Shown here in pieces: positions 8,715 to 18,129 of a stretch of DNA of 64,000 nt (position 1 is the first letter of the stretch; each line of letters begins with the position of its first letter). The position numbers and the translations under genes are program-made. The stretch is from Alistipes sp. (GTDB lineage: Bacteria > Bacteroidota > Bacteroidia > Bacteroidales > Rikenellaceae), in contig JAGBXR010000036.1 in assembly GCA_017629145.1 (NCBI GenBank), positions 1 through 64,000 of the forward strand, given 5' to 3'. Under the pieces are notes generated by a model, which saw only the letters and a program-made list of their open reading frames with translations, was not told the origin of the DNA and searched no databases.

Positions 8715-10544
8715 TTACAACTCAATCTTGAGCTCACCAGGACAGAGTGTCTGGATACCCTGCATCTCGATAAGCTGGTGTGTAGACTCGACAAACTCGT
8801 TGAGCTGCTCGCCAGCAAGAGTGTAGTCGAGGCCGAACTCGCGTGCCATAACCATACCCATAGAGTTGATCCAACTCTCGAAAGGCGAGGTTGGCGATAC
8901 GAACTCGTAGATATGGAAATCGGTGCCAAGGTCGGCAAGGTTTGCAGCAGCAGAGATAGCCTCTGTAAAGCCACCGTTCATATCGGCAAGACCAATATTG
9001 ACAGCATCGCTACCACTCCATACGCGGCCCTCGGCGATGTTGTACACCTGCTCGATAGTGAGGTTACGGCCCTCGGCAACCTTCGACGTAAAGCTCTCGT
9101 AGACGCGGTCTACGCCCTTCATAATAGCTGCGCGCTGTGCCTCGCTGCAGCCGTTGAACATACCAGGAGCGAGTGCGTTAGGCGATGTTGCGGCGCTGTC
9201 CATCGTAACACCGAGATGCTTCTTCAGAGCATCGCCAAAGTTCATCATCATACCGAAAACACCAATCGAGCCAGTGATGGTTGTTCTGTCGGCAACGATA
9301 AGGTCGGCAGGTGCCGAGATATAGTAGCCACCACTCGCAGCTGTGCCACCCATAGAGATAACCACAGGCTTGGTCTGCTGCAAGAGTACCATCTCGCGCC
9401 ATACTACATCCGAAGCGAGTGCCGAGCCACCAGGCGAGTTAACACGCACGACAACAGCCTTGGTGCGCTCGTCGAGGCGTGCCTGACGGATCTCGCGTGC
9501 AAGCGATGTACCGAAGATGTTACCATCGACGTAGTCGTCGCCATCGACAATATCGCCCTCGGCATAGATAAGGGCCATAAGTGGCTTATTGACGAACTCA
9601 AGTGCTATGTTGTCGTTGACGGTTACGGTTGTTGCAGCGAAGCTGTTGGCGGTGATATACTCGCTGAGGCTGATATCGTTGCTGTGACCGCGGCTGTCGC
9701 GTTCAACACCAAGGCTATCGAAGAGATTGTAGAGTTCGTCCTCGTAGATGAGTCTGTCGACAAAGCCATAACGGAGGGCATCCTCGCCAAGCGAGATGCT
9801 CAAGTCTGCGGCGTAGCGCATAACATCCTCCTTCTTAAGCTCGCGGCTCGCCGCTACATCCTCGCATACGGTATTCCATACCGAGTTAGCCAAAACCTCG
9901 AGCTGCTTGCGGTTGGCATCCGACATCTTTGTGAGGAAGAATGGCTCAACAGCACTCTTATAGCGGCATACCGTAGGACGGAAGATCTCGACATCGATAT
10001 CGAACTTGTCGAGAAGACCCTTATAGAACATTGTGCTCAATGCCATACCGCGCCAATCGAACGAACCCTCGGGCTGAAGGAATACCTCGTCGGCAGCAGA
10101 TGCGAGGTAGTACGACGACTGCGTGTAGCCATCGGCATAGGCTACAACGAACTTCGACGACTGCTTGAACTTAAGGATTGCAGCGCGAATCTCCTCCAAA
10201 TTGGCCATAGATACCGAGCCTACACCATCGGGACGGATGCAGATACCCTTGATATTGGGGTCGGTAGCTGCGCTCTCGATAGCTGTGAGCACCTGACGAA
10301 GGGTCAGAGGCTGGCTGTAGTTCATATTCATAATATCGACAGAGCTAACAGCCGAGTGCTGTGGCGAGTCGATGATATCCTCCGCGAAGTCGATGCATAG
10401 GACACTATTCTTGGTATTATGCATCTCGCTTAGGCCGAATGTTGCGAGAGAAGCAACGCCCATAGATATCAACAAAAAGGTCGATACAATAGTTGCTACG
10501 ATGATGGCAGCAAACGAGGCAAAAAATATTTTCCAGAAATTCAT
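8715..10544 (-). CDS. sppA: Signal peptide peptidase SppA, 67-kDa (tandem) type
   Basis: A membrane serine protease that degrades cleaved signal peptides. The 609 aa fit the long form with two tandem peptidase-S49 domains. One N-terminal transmembrane helix lies at about residues 7-30. The catalytic serine is S404 in GGTAASGGYYIS, and the general-base lysine is K196 in CRYKSAVEPFF, the arrangement known for E. coli SppA. The gene lies 51 nt behind the zinc-ribbon protein gene at 10596 and ahead of mrp. A weak hairpin (10558-10573) lies in the upstream gap, so coupling to the zinc-ribbon block is uncertain. Confidence 0.93.
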   Translation of the reverse strand: MNFWKIFFASFAAIIVATIVSTFLLISMGVASLATFGLSEMHNTKNSVLCIDFAEDIIDSPQHSAVSSVDIMNMNYSQPLTLRQVLTAIESAATDPNIKGICIRPDGVGSVSMANLEEIRAAILKFKQSSKFVVAYADGYTQSSYYLASAADEVFLQPEGSFDWRGMALSTMFYKGLLDKFDIDVEIFRPTVCRYKSAVEPFFLTKMSDANRKQLEVLANSVWNTVCEDVAASRELKKEDVMRYAADLSISLGEDALRYGFVDRLIYEDELYNLFDSLGVERDSRGHSNDISLSEYITANSFAATTVTVNDNIALEFVNKPLMALIYAEGDIVDGDDYVDGNIFGTSLAREIRQARLDERTKAVVVRVNSPGGSALASDVVWREMVLLQQTKPVVISMGGTAASGGYYISAPADLIVADRTTITGSIGVFGMMMNFGDALKKHLGVTMDSAATSPNALAPGMFNGCSEAQRAAIMKGVDRVYESFTSKVAEGRNLTIEQVYNIAEGRVWSGSDAVNIGLADMNGGFTEAISAAANLADLGTDFHIYEFVSPTSPFESWINSMGMVMAREFGLDYTLAGEQLNEFVESTHQLIEMQGIQTLCPGELKIEL

Positions 10545-10557
10545 ATACTCAATAATT

Positions 10558-10573
10558 TAGTGTGTTTACACTA
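10558..10573 (-). other. Small hairpin between zinc-ribbon gene and sppA
   Basis: TAGTGT and ACACTA pair around GTTT. The stem is only 6 bp and no strong U-run follows, so it is at most a weak attenuator or processing site. Confidence 0.3.
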
Positions 10574-10595
10574 TCACAAAAATGTAGCTTCGAGA

Positions 10596-12098
10596 CTACT
10601 GCATAGACTCGGGTGCCGGGATGAGGAATAATATGCCGATAAGTGCTACGAGCACAAGCAATACGATAAGCACTATGCGGCCCAGCTTGCTCTTCTTCTT
10701 GGGTATATCGTTCTGATAGCCCACAAAGGCCTTATCCTCACTCTTTGCTGCTGGCTTCTTGCCATCCATACGAGCCTTCTCCTCCTCGATACGGTTCTTA
10801 TGCTGCTGGCGTAGAGCCTCCTCCTTGGCCTTGCGCTCGGCCTCCTCCTTGCGGCGGCGTGCCTCGGCAGCCTGACGCTCGCGCTCCTCGCGCTCGGCCT
10901 TCTCGCGCTCGGCGCGCTGCTGAGCTGCTGCGAGCTCGGCAAGACGCTTCTCCTCGGCCTGCTTATCGGCAAACATAGCCTTGAGCAGCTTACCTCCACG
11001 AAGGATGTTGATTATCGCAAATCGCTCCTCGATGCTGTACTCCACATCGATGCGAAGACCCTCCTCGCCGAGGCGTACAAGGGTGTTGTAGACAAACATC
11101 AGTGGTTTGGACAGATACTCGGGACGTATCTTGCTGCGGCGCTCCTTGATGTTGCTGACAAGCTTCGGATCGTTGCTGACAAATCCGCGTGCAACGAAGT
11201 AGATGCCCTCGGCGAGGGTAACATCGTCCTCTCTGTCGCTATAGCTCTTGCGCAGACGCTCGATAGCGGCGATACTGCGTGCATCGCCGAGGATGGTGTA
11301 GGCCAGGAATCCCCAGTAGCGCTGCCAGTAGTTATCCGTAAGCTCCTCCTCATACTCCGCAACATAGCTCTTCGAGTCGGCTATAGCGCGCGAGAGGTAG
11401 TACCAGAACTCTACGGTGTAGTTCTGCGACATATCGTGCAGAGCCTTGAACATATTGAGTGCCTGGATGCACTCATCCTGCGAATTTACGCGTATTAGCT
11501 TCTCGACAGCGGCATCGAGCTCGGCCTGCTGAACCGCGCTCAAGCTTATCTCGCGTCTGCTCGTTGCACTCTGCACCTCGCGGAGTATGTTGCGCTGCTT
11601 CGCTGCATCGACCATAAGCTCCTTGCCCTTGGCCTCGAGTAGCGACTTGCTATTTGCGTCGAAGGTCGAGCCAGCGAGAAGCTGTGTGGCGTAATTGCGG
11701 AACGAAGCCTCGGCCTCCTCCTCGCACTTTAAGCATCGGCGCGTAGCATCGGCATAGTACTCCTTGGCTACGGTCTTGCCACATACTGGGCAGACAACGC
11801 TGCTGTCCATATATACGCGCTTACCCGATACGGCACACACAACCGTGGTGTGCGAATGATCCTCGATGGTCGTTTGGTTGATGGTGATATTCGACGCTTC
11901 GTACTTCTCCTGCTTGCCGACAATAGTGCTTCCGCTGATGATGTTCTTGTCGCCAATGAGCGAAGAGGCTTCGCCATCCTTATCCTTGCTCTTATCTACT
12001 GTTGCGGTAGTTGTTGCCACGCACTCGGTGCCACACTCCAGGCAGAAGCGTGCATTGTCGTCGGCAATTGTAGAACCGCATTTATGACATTTTTTCAT
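10596..12098 (-). CDS. Zinc-ribbon, coiled-coil protein with C-terminal membrane anchor
   Basis: Function unknown. The 500 aa begin with a zinc ribbon (CHKCGS...FCLECGTEC). A second ribbon lies near residues 90-150 (VCPVCGKT...RRCLKCEEE). A helical middle follows, then a long charged coiled coil rich in A/E/K/R (about 385-450), and one C-terminal transmembrane helix (GRIVLIVLLVLVALIGILF). With no signal peptide and a C-terminal anchor, most of it should face the cytoplasm (inference). It is the last zinc-ribbon gene of the minus-strand block, 24 nt behind the 80-residue protein. The EL/EK-rich segment resembles the coiled coil of the SPFH-like neighbour, suggesting that they associate. Confidence 0.8.
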   Translation of the reverse strand: MKKCHKCGSTIADDNARFCLECGTECVATTTATVDKSKDKDGEASSLIGDKNIISGSTIVGKQEKYEASNITINQTTIEDHSHTTVVCAVSGKRVYMDSSVVCPVCGKTVAKEYYADATRRCLKCEEEAEASFRNYATQLLAGSTFDANSKSLLEAKGKELMVDAAKQRNILREVQSATSRREISLSAVQQAELDAAVEKLIRVNSQDECIQALNMFKALHDMSQNYTVEFWYYLSRAIADSKSYVAEYEEELTDNYWQRYWGFLAYTILGDARSIAAIERLRKSYSDREDDVTLAEGIYFVARGFVSNDPKLVSNIKERRSKIRPEYLSKPLMFVYNTLVRLGEEGLRIDVEYSIEERFAIINILRGGKLLKAMFADKQAEEKRLAELAAAQQRAEREKAEREERERQAAEARRRKEEAERKAKEEALRQQHKNRIEEEKARMDGKKPAAKSEDKAFVGYQNDIPKKKSKLGRIVLIVLLVLVALIGILFLIPAPESMQ

Positions 12099-12122
12099 AG
12101 CTTTACGTTTTGTAATCTACAC

Positions 12123-12365
12123 TTACTCTGCTACATCCTGCTCCTCGGTAATATGCTCCACGATGATGAAACCATCGCGCTCCTCGCCCTCGACAACCAC
12201 CTCGTGGCCATCGAACGGCTTGTAGTATTCATCGTCGAAGGGCATACCCCCCTCGCGTGTGAGCTCCCACTCTCGCTCCTCGCCACAAAGATAGGCATAA
12301 AGACCCTCCGAGCGGCTTCCCTCGTTGCAGAGGCGAAGCTCAACCTTACCTTTGAACTGATTCAT
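12123..12365 (-). CDS. Small acidic protein of unknown function
   Basis: 80 aa, strongly acidic, with no signal peptide or membrane segment; the family is not recognised. The pattern FKGKVELRLCNEG... HEVVVEGEERDGFIIVEHITEEQ suggests a small beta-rich (OB-like) fold. It is packed 4 nt behind the SPFH-like gene and 24 nt before the next zinc-ribbon gene, so it is almost certainly translated as part of this unit. The start ATG at 12365 is favoured by that spacing. Confidence 0.7.
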   Translation of the reverse strand: MNQFKGKVELRLCNEGSRSEGLYAYLCGEEREWELTREGGMPFDDEYYKPFDGHEVVVEGEERDGFIIVEHITEEQDVAE

Positions 12366-12369
12366 AGCA

Positions 12370-14484
12370 CTACATTTTCATATCGTAACCACAATTGAAG
12401 CAGAAGCGTGAGCTGCCATCGGCGGCTGTGCCACACTTCGGACACTTCGTAACGTGTGCCTGTGCGGCATTATTGCGTGTCGTATACTCCAATGCCGAGT
12501 CGTAGGCGTGCTCGGCGCGTGCCTCCTGTCTTTCGGCGCGTGCCTCGGCGGCGGCAGTCTGCTGAGCGCGCTGGTCGGCCATACCCGTAGCCATTGTGCT
12601 GTTCATACGTGCCATCTCGCGGATGATCTCCATCAGCTGTGCCTCGTGGCGCTGTGCATCTGCGGCGCGTGCCTCGGCTGCGGCATTGGCCTGTGCCACG
12701 TTGCGACCTGCCGAGAACGACTCGGCGAAGGCGCGTGCTGCCTCCGAGTTCATATCGCTACCTGCGGCAATAGCCATAAGCTGCTCGGCGCTCATCTGTG
12801 CCTGCTTGTCGAGGGCCTCCTGACGTGCGCGCTCCATAGCGAGCTGGTGCTCCTGCTCGAGGCGCTTATCCTCGCGCTCTATCTCCTTGACCTTGCGGAA
12901 CTGCTCGAGCTGTGCATCCATCTCGGCACGATCGGCCTCGACCTCGCTCAAGCGGTCGGCAAGACGCATCTCGCGCTCCTTCTGGCGGCGCTCATCGGCA
13001 TAGGCATCCGACACGCGCTGCTGCTCGACGCTGAGCTTCTCGAGCTCGATATTTGCGCGCATAGTGTTGATAGCAATCTCGGCCTCGCCAGCGGTGCGTG
13101 CCTTCTCAAACTCGATGGCATCGCGGAGCTGCATAAGACGTATAGCCTCGCCACGCTTGTAGCGACGCTCGGCAATGTCGATACGCAGATTCTCGACATC
13201 CTCCTCGCGCAACAGACCTGTCTTCTCGATATCGGCAAGTGCTGCTGCTACCTCCTCCTCGTTGCGTGCATCGCGGATACGCTTCTCGCGTGAGAGAAGT
13301 GTGTAGAACTTATCCAACTCATCCTCGGCAAGCAAGCGGTCTTTGTTGACCTCCTGCAAGCCCTGGAAGAGCTGCAGGTCGTTGCGTGCATCGGCAATCT
13401 GCTGGTTGTTGCTCTCCATTGTCAGACGGTTGCGGAAGTCGTTGGTACGACGCAGGTAGTCGAGCTCCTTCTCCGAGAGATATATCTCGCGGCCGAGGCT
13501 GCGCAGACGCTCCAGATCCTCGTTCGAAGCGACAACCTCGTCAACGGCTACAAGCTCCAGGCCACGCACGTCGGATGGCGAGGCGAGAAGCTCGCGCTGA
13601 AGAGCATCGGCAACGCTCTGTGGAAGAAGGTTGCTCGCAAGCTCCTCGTTCTGCAACAGACGCTGCAAGGCAGAGTGTACGGCTGGCTGAAGAAGCTCTG
13701 CCAGACGGCGTGTGGTCATAACCTTCTCGTCGGCGAGATACTGGCGCGAGAAGGCCTCGAAGTCGCCGATACGGAACTTGGCACGTACGCCAACAGGTAC
13801 GTCGAGATGCTTGGTGCGGATAACCATAGGGTGTGCCTCATCGCCAAAGATGAGTGTGAACTCCTTGTCGAGTTTGAGCTGCAACGAGAAGAGATCCTTG
13901 CGCTTGAGGCTTGCGATAAGCTGGTCGAGCGACTCGTACTCCTCCTTTGGAGTGTTGCTTGCGATGTCGTCCTTGACCTTGCGGCCGAGGAGCAGATTCA
14001 CGAAGAAGCGACCTACACCGCTGAGCATCGAGCTGATACCACCGTGGCGGCTCTCGAGGATGCGGTTGAGCTCGGCGGTGTTGATAAAGTTGTAGATACC
14101 ACCGTTGAGCGTTGCTATAAGCTGGCCATTAGCCTTGATATATGCCGTTGTGCCATCGTTGATGATAAGGCCCTGTGCCTTGTCGTAGTTGACAAACTCG
14201 GCCTCGTTGATGTGGCAAGCGACCTCGCCACGACAGATATTCCAGAAGATCTTCTGCTTGACAACCTCGATGTTGCCACCCTCGCTCGATGTGCTTGCTG
14301 GCTCTGTGCTATTCGTAGGTCGGGGTGTGCCACACGATGTGCAGAACTTGGCATTGGGAAGAAGCGTAGCGCCACAAGCACTACACACATCACCACTTGC
14401 CGCCTCTTGCTTGACGGGCGTACCACACGTTGTGCAGAACTTTGCACCCTCCATAAGCTCGGAATTACAATTGCTACATTTCAT
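12370..14484 (-). CDS. Zinc-ribbon SPFH-like (virion core protein-like) scaffold protein
   Basis: 704 aa. It has two N-terminal zinc ribbons (CSNCNS...FCTTCGTP and CSACGA...FCTSCGTP), then an SPFH/band-7-like domain (about 75-340) of the cytoplasmic YdjI/virion-core-like type. A long alanine/glutamate-rich coiled coil follows (about 350-640), and a C-terminal zinc ribbon (CPKCGT...FCFNCG) ends the protein. SPFH proteins oligomerise into membrane-associated scaffolds and often work with proteases. Here the next gene upstream is a zinc-ribbon C25-type protease. No transmembrane segment or signal peptide is seen. The SPFH assignment rests on the overall pattern rather than a diagnostic motif. 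Confidence 0.75.
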   Translation of the reverse strand: MKCSNCNSELMEGAKFCTTCGTPVKQEAASGDVCSACGATLLPNAKFCTSCGTPRPTNSTEPASTSSEGGNIEVVKQKIFWNICRGEVACHINEAEFVNYDKAQGLIINDGTTAYIKANGQLIATLNGGIYNFINTAELNRILESRHGGISSMLSGVGRFFVNLLLGRKVKDDIASNTPKEEYESLDQLIASLKRKDLFSLQLKLDKEFTLIFGDEAHPMVIRTKHLDVPVGVRAKFRIGDFEAFSRQYLADEKVMTTRRLAELLQPAVHSALQRLLQNEELASNLLPQSVADALQRELLASPSDVRGLELVAVDEVVASNEDLERLRSLGREIYLSEKELDYLRRTNDFRNRLTMESNNQQIADARNDLQLFQGLQEVNKDRLLAEDELDKFYTLLSREKRIRDARNEEEVAAALADIEKTGLLREEDVENLRIDIAERRYKRGEAIRLMQLRDAIEFEKARTAGEAEIAINTMRANIELEKLSVEQQRVSDAYADERRQKEREMRLADRLSEVEADRAEMDAQLEQFRKVKEIEREDKRLEQEHQLAMERARQEALDKQAQMSAEQLMAIAAGSDMNSEAARAFAESFSAGRNVAQANAAAEARAADAQRHEAQLMEIIREMARMNSTMATGMADQRAQQTAAAEARAERQEARAEHAYDSALEYTTRNNAAQAHVTKCPKCGTAADGSSRFCFNCGYDMKM

Positions 14485-14513
14485 AGTCGTATATCGTTTT
14501 AGTTATTAATTCG

Positions 14514-16343
14514 CTATTTTGTGCTTATCACCGTGATAACCTCGCCCTCGGGTGTGGTGAGCGCGCTGTAGCTGCGCTCGAAGCCTGCACGCTCGTCGGC
14601 GTAGTTGAAGGTGTAGAAGCTGCGACCATCGGCAAACCTACTCTCGAAGATATTTTTCAGCGAGCGGTGCTCGACACCCAGACGGTCGTAGAGTTCGCTG
14701 TCGATAGTCTGGCGTATGCGCATAAGGTTTTGGTCTACCTCGCGGCGTACAAGGCCGAGAATCGAGGTTGGCGCAGCCTCCTTGTCGTCGTTGGTGTAGA
14801 GACACTTGTTCTCGACAACGCGGTTTACCCCACACTTACTCAATGGCTGGCAGGGCTTACTCTCGAGACCCTTGTCCGTCGTGCGCTGCATACAGAGCGA
14901 TGGGTCGCCAAAGAGGTTGAACTCGACAATCGAGACGAGCTGCTGGTCGTAGAGGCGGCCATTGTCGTACTCGAAGAAGCTCTTGCGCGCGTTGTACAAC
15001 GCCTCGCCGGCACTTACGCCCGAGAGCATCTCGACGATGAAGACGTTGGCCAGACGGTCGGAGTTGTCTATAGAGTAGCGGTTGTTGCAGAAGGCAATGC
15101 GCGACGAGCCGAGGAAGAGCAACGTCTGGCTGCTCATAGCACTCAACAGCATAGACTCGCGCTTGGCGTAGCGCTGGAAACGGCCTCCGTAGCAGGCCTC
15201 CGTGACGAAGATGTTGGGCGTCGTGGTGGTGGCTATGTGCTGCGGAAGTATGGCGTTGCCAACGTGGTCGGCGATATAGCCACTATAGGTTGGGCTGTTG
15301 CTGCCGTGGAGGTTGAAGTAGTAGAACGACGCATTGGGGTCGAAGAACTGCTCGAGGTTGCTCACATTCACAGGCAGCGAGTAGACAAGACCCTTCTTTG
15401 CAACGTAGTAGCGTTCGCCCTCACCCTCGTAATAGGCACTCTCGAACTCGCTCGACGAGGTAGGTATCTGCGCATCGCGCAGTGGACGGCAAACAACAAG
15501 CGACTCGTCGCCCCAGGGGAAGTTGGTCTGTCCGTAGTAGCTATCGACGGCTATGCCACCAGCGGCTGCCGAGGCGCGGCGCAGATAGCCGGCGAAATCC
15601 TCGATCGTGGCGTCGGTAGCAAAGGGCAGACGACCCACGTGGAAGTATTGCTCATAGCTGAAGAGCTTACCCGACTCCAAGAGCGGATAGGTCTTCTCGC
15701 CAAGCATATAGGCATAGGGTATGTCGGTGTCGATATCCTTGTCGTGGAAGTTGGGCGTGGTGGCCATATAGTGGCGCACGACGGGCATAGGGATGATATC
15801 CTCGCCACCGATGATGAAGAGGTAGCAGCTGCACTCATCCTTACGCAGACGTCCATAGCGGTAGTAGTCGGCAAGGAGCATAGTGTGGTCGACCCACGTG
15901 TGTGATGGTGTGAGCGACACGCGCTCGCCACTTGACTGGGGGTTGAGCATATAGTACTCCGCAGCATCGAGCACAACATACTTGATACCTCGCGCAAGGG
16001 CCGCAATGGCATAGGCCTCGACAAGACGCTTTACATCCTCGCGGCGGCAGCCGAGCTTGCGTGCCAGAGCCTCGCTGTTGGTTAGTATCGCGCCATCGAC
16101 CTTGAGCTCCTTCTCTCGCTCCGAGCCGCTCATAGGTGGTCGCCACGAGTTGGGCGAAGGCGTGGTGCTGGGCTTGGGAGGTGTCGTAGGCTTTGCCTCG
16201 GCGCCCTGGGGTCTACTTTCGACCTTCTGTGGCTCGGGAGCAGCAGAGGGTGCTGGGGTTTCAACTATGGGTAGCTTCGTGCCGCACATAGCGCAGAACT
16301 TTGCGCCATCGGGACATCTATTTCCACACTCGGGACAGAACAT
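14514..16343 (-). CDS. Zinc-ribbon C25/caspase-like cysteine protease
   Basis: 609 aa from the chosen start. ATG at 16343 places the zinc ribbon (FCPECGN...FCAMCGTK) at the N-terminus, as in its neighbours; an in-frame ATG 14 codons upstream (16385) is possible. After a Pro-rich linker comes a gingipain/caspase-type domain. The putative catalytic His is in FNLHGSN (H346) and Cys in VTEACYGGR (C384), followed by LFLGSSR and later ALYNARKSFFEY...LFGDPSL, typical of peptidase C25. There is no signal peptide, unlike secreted gingipains, so it should act in the cytoplasm (inference). It lies 29 nt upstream of the SPFH-like gene, and 60 nt separate it from the transglutaminase gene. Confidence 0.75.
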   Translation of the reverse strand: MFCPECGNRCPDGAKFCAMCGTKLPIVETPAPSAAPEPQKVESRPQGAEAKPTTPPKPSTTPSPNSWRPPMSGSEREKELKVDGAILTNSEALARKLGCRREDVKRLVEAYAIAALARGIKYVVLDAAEYYMLNPQSSGERVSLTPSHTWVDHTMLLADYYRYGRLRKDECSCYLFIIGGEDIIPMPVVRHYMATTPNFHDKDIDTDIPYAYMLGEKTYPLLESGKLFSYEQYFHVGRLPFATDATIEDFAGYLRRASAAAGGIAVDSYYGQTNFPWGDESLVVCRPLRDAQIPTSSSEFESAYYEGEGERYYVAKKGLVYSLPVNVSNLEQFFDPNASFYYFNLHGSNSPTYSGYIADHVGNAILPQHIATTTTPNIFVTEACYGGRFQRYAKRESMLLSAMSSQTLLFLGSSRIAFCNNRYSIDNSDRLANVFIVEMLSGVSAGEALYNARKSFFEYDNGRLYDQQLVSIVEFNLFGDPSLCMQRTTDKGLESKPCQPLSKCGVNRVVENKCLYTNDDKEAAPTSILGLVRREVDQNLMRIRQTIDSELYDRLGVEHRSLKNIFESRFADGRSFYTFNYADERAGFERSYSALTTPEGEVITVISTK

Positions 16344-16403
16344 AACACTTATATTTCGGAGTTGTTGCCAACTCGCGGTTTTCATTTATTTCGCGGTTTT
16401 CCT

Positions 16404-17930
16404 TTATTTTACCTTGACAACCTCGGGCTTGGTGCCTACGAACTGTGGCATCGTCTCGCCCACCGAAGCACCGATATAGGTTGGGTCGCAGACAACATAC
16501 TGTCGCCCATCGACACTCACGCTATCGCCCGATGTGGGCTGTGTGAAGCGCACCGCCGCAGCGATATGGTTGGGATAGTGCAACAGCACCACATCCATAT
16601 TCAGAATCTCCTTGACCAGACGGCACAATAGTATCGAACGATCCTCGCAGTCGCTGTACATATAGGCGAACATCTCGTCGGCAAAGAGCGTACGCTCGTA
16701 GCCAAACTGGTCGCCATCGGTCTTATAGGGGAACGAGTTGTGGATGAAGGTGAGCAGACTCTGCACGCCATCTCGCTCGTTCTTGCCCTCGACAAGACGC
16801 TTTACGGGGTGGGCAAGCTGCAAGTAGGTCATCTCGCTCAGGGCTGTCTCGGCATAGACGCTCCACTCGCACTGTGGATAGTCGTTGAGGAAGGCTGTGA
16901 GGTTGGCATTAGGCACGATGCTGAACTCCGAGCCGCTGCGCTTATCGCTACGCTTGTAGACATCGCCCTTGAGATATGGCAGCGCGGGGGTCTCGCTCAT
17001 CGAGAGGTCGACAGCGCGTGCTGCATCCGACTTGAAGTTACAGATGTTGATGCCTCCCGAAACCGAGACATTGGCTACGATATAGTAGCGGTCGTTGCCG
17101 ATGGTGCTGTAGGGCTTGCCATAGAGCGTCTGCTTCGAGGCGATCATCACACAGAGGCGATTCGAGATACGTGCGAGGCGCATCTTGTAGCCAGCCTCTG
17201 CAAGCAGATAGGCGTGAAGCACGGCCGCCTCGTTGCTACCCTTACCGAGGAACTCCTCGGCGATATGCTCGGTGAGCATATAGTAGCCCCAGTCGTTGAG
17301 GCGAAGGTCGCTCTTGAGCTGCTTGCACTCCTCGATGAGCTTGTCGAAGTCGCGGCTATCGAGACGCTCCCACGCATCGGCTACGCTGTTCTCGTCGGTA
17401 GCACGGAGCGTGAAGCGGTGCTTCTTGCCGAGCGTGAGGTTGCAGGGCGCACCATAGAAGGCGAACTCCATAGACTCAACCGCAACAGATGGCTGTGCTG
17501 GTTCAGGCTTTGGACTCACCGTCTCGTTAGGCTTGGTTGTGGGCTGCTCCGCAGGCTTTGTCGCAGGCTTCTCCGCAGGTTTTGTCGCAGGCAGCTGGTT
17601 TTGCAACGGAGACTTCGTAGGCTCCACCTCGGGGGTTTTAACCTTGTCGGCAGGGGTGACGTTCTCGTCGGGGCGTATGTACTGCTCCGGGTTTTTGATT
17701 GTTGGCTCTACGGGGTCGATACGCTTGGGTTGCTCGATAGCTTTCTCGGTGTTGTAGGCCTCCCATCTCTGACGCATATAGTCGGCATAGGCCTGACGGC
17801 GGTTCTCCATATACGACCTGTAGGCCTGGACGCGACGCTGCTGATACTCCAGCATAGTCTCCTTGCGAGTTTGCGCAAAAGCACTGACGCTCAACGCTAT
17901 CAGTACAACTAAAACGATAAATCTTTTCAT
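16404..17930 (-). CDS. Exported transglutaminase-like protein
   Basis: 508 aa from the ATG at 17930, which gives a clean signal peptide (MKRFIVLVVLIALSVSAFAQ). An upstream in-frame start at 18020 would bury it. After a tyrosine/arginine-rich segment comes a low-complexity linker with TKPAE-type repeats (about 100-150). A transglutaminase-like C-terminal domain follows, with candidate Cys428 (SDCEDRS), His455 (PNHIAAAV) and Asp482 (CDPTYIG) in the right order for a papain-like triad. Such domains act as peptidases or cross-linkers. It should be periplasmic. It follows a terminator (18033-18065) and opens the second half of the block, but no clear promoter is visible. Confidence 0.75.
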   Translation of the reverse strand: MKRFIVLVVLIALSVSAFAQTRKETMLEYQQRRVQAYRSYMENRRQAYADYMRQRWEAYNTEKAIEQPKRIDPVEPTIKNPEQYIRPDENVTPADKVKTPEVEPTKSPLQNQLPATKPAEKPATKPAEQPTTKPNETVSPKPEPAQPSVAVESMEFAFYGAPCNLTLGKKHRFTLRATDENSVADAWERLDSRDFDKLIEECKQLKSDLRLNDWGYYMLTEHIAEEFLGKGSNEAAVLHAYLLAEAGYKMRLARISNRLCVMIASKQTLYGKPYSTIGNDRYYIVANVSVSGGINICNFKSDAARAVDLSMSETPALPYLKGDVYKRSDKRSGSEFSIVPNANLTAFLNDYPQCEWSVYAETALSEMTYLQLAHPVKRLVEGKNERDGVQSLLTFIHNSFPYKTDGDQFGYERTLFADEMFAYMYSDCEDRSILLCRLVKEILNMDVVLLHYPNHIAAAVRFTQPTSGDSVSVDGRQYVVCDPTYIGASVGETMPQFVGTKPEVVKVK

Positions 17931-18032
17931 AGCTATAGCTAATCTTAAACCCCTGTGTATTAATCCGACACGAAGCTGTCTAACAGGGCTGCGCTGTGTG
18001 CGTCGATGCCCGTTATACAACTTCTAAAAATC

Positions 18033-18065
18033 GAGGGTGTCGCAACATCGGCGTTGGACACCCTC
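18033..18065 (-). terminator. Rho-independent terminator after the LPP20-like lipoprotein
   Basis: GAGGGTGTC and GACACCCTC (9 bp), extended by an inner CAAC/GTTG pair with one bulge, and followed on the minus strand by GATTTTTAG. It lies 65 nt past the lipoprotein stop and separates the two halves of the gene block. Confidence 0.8.
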
Positions 18066-18129
18066 TTGTCCGATATCGTAATATGTGGTTGCTACACGTC
18101 GGCAGCAACACCTGATGTGCAGCAGCTGA

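Noticed and set aside
8778..10400. 540-residue plus-strand ORF opposite sppA
   Set aside because: It is antisense to the whole sppA gene, whose catalytic residues are all in place; the composition is that of a mirror frame.
14667..15905. 412-residue plus-strand ORF opposite the C25-like gene
   Set aside because: Antisense to a real gene with clear motifs; no protein family pattern in the translated product.
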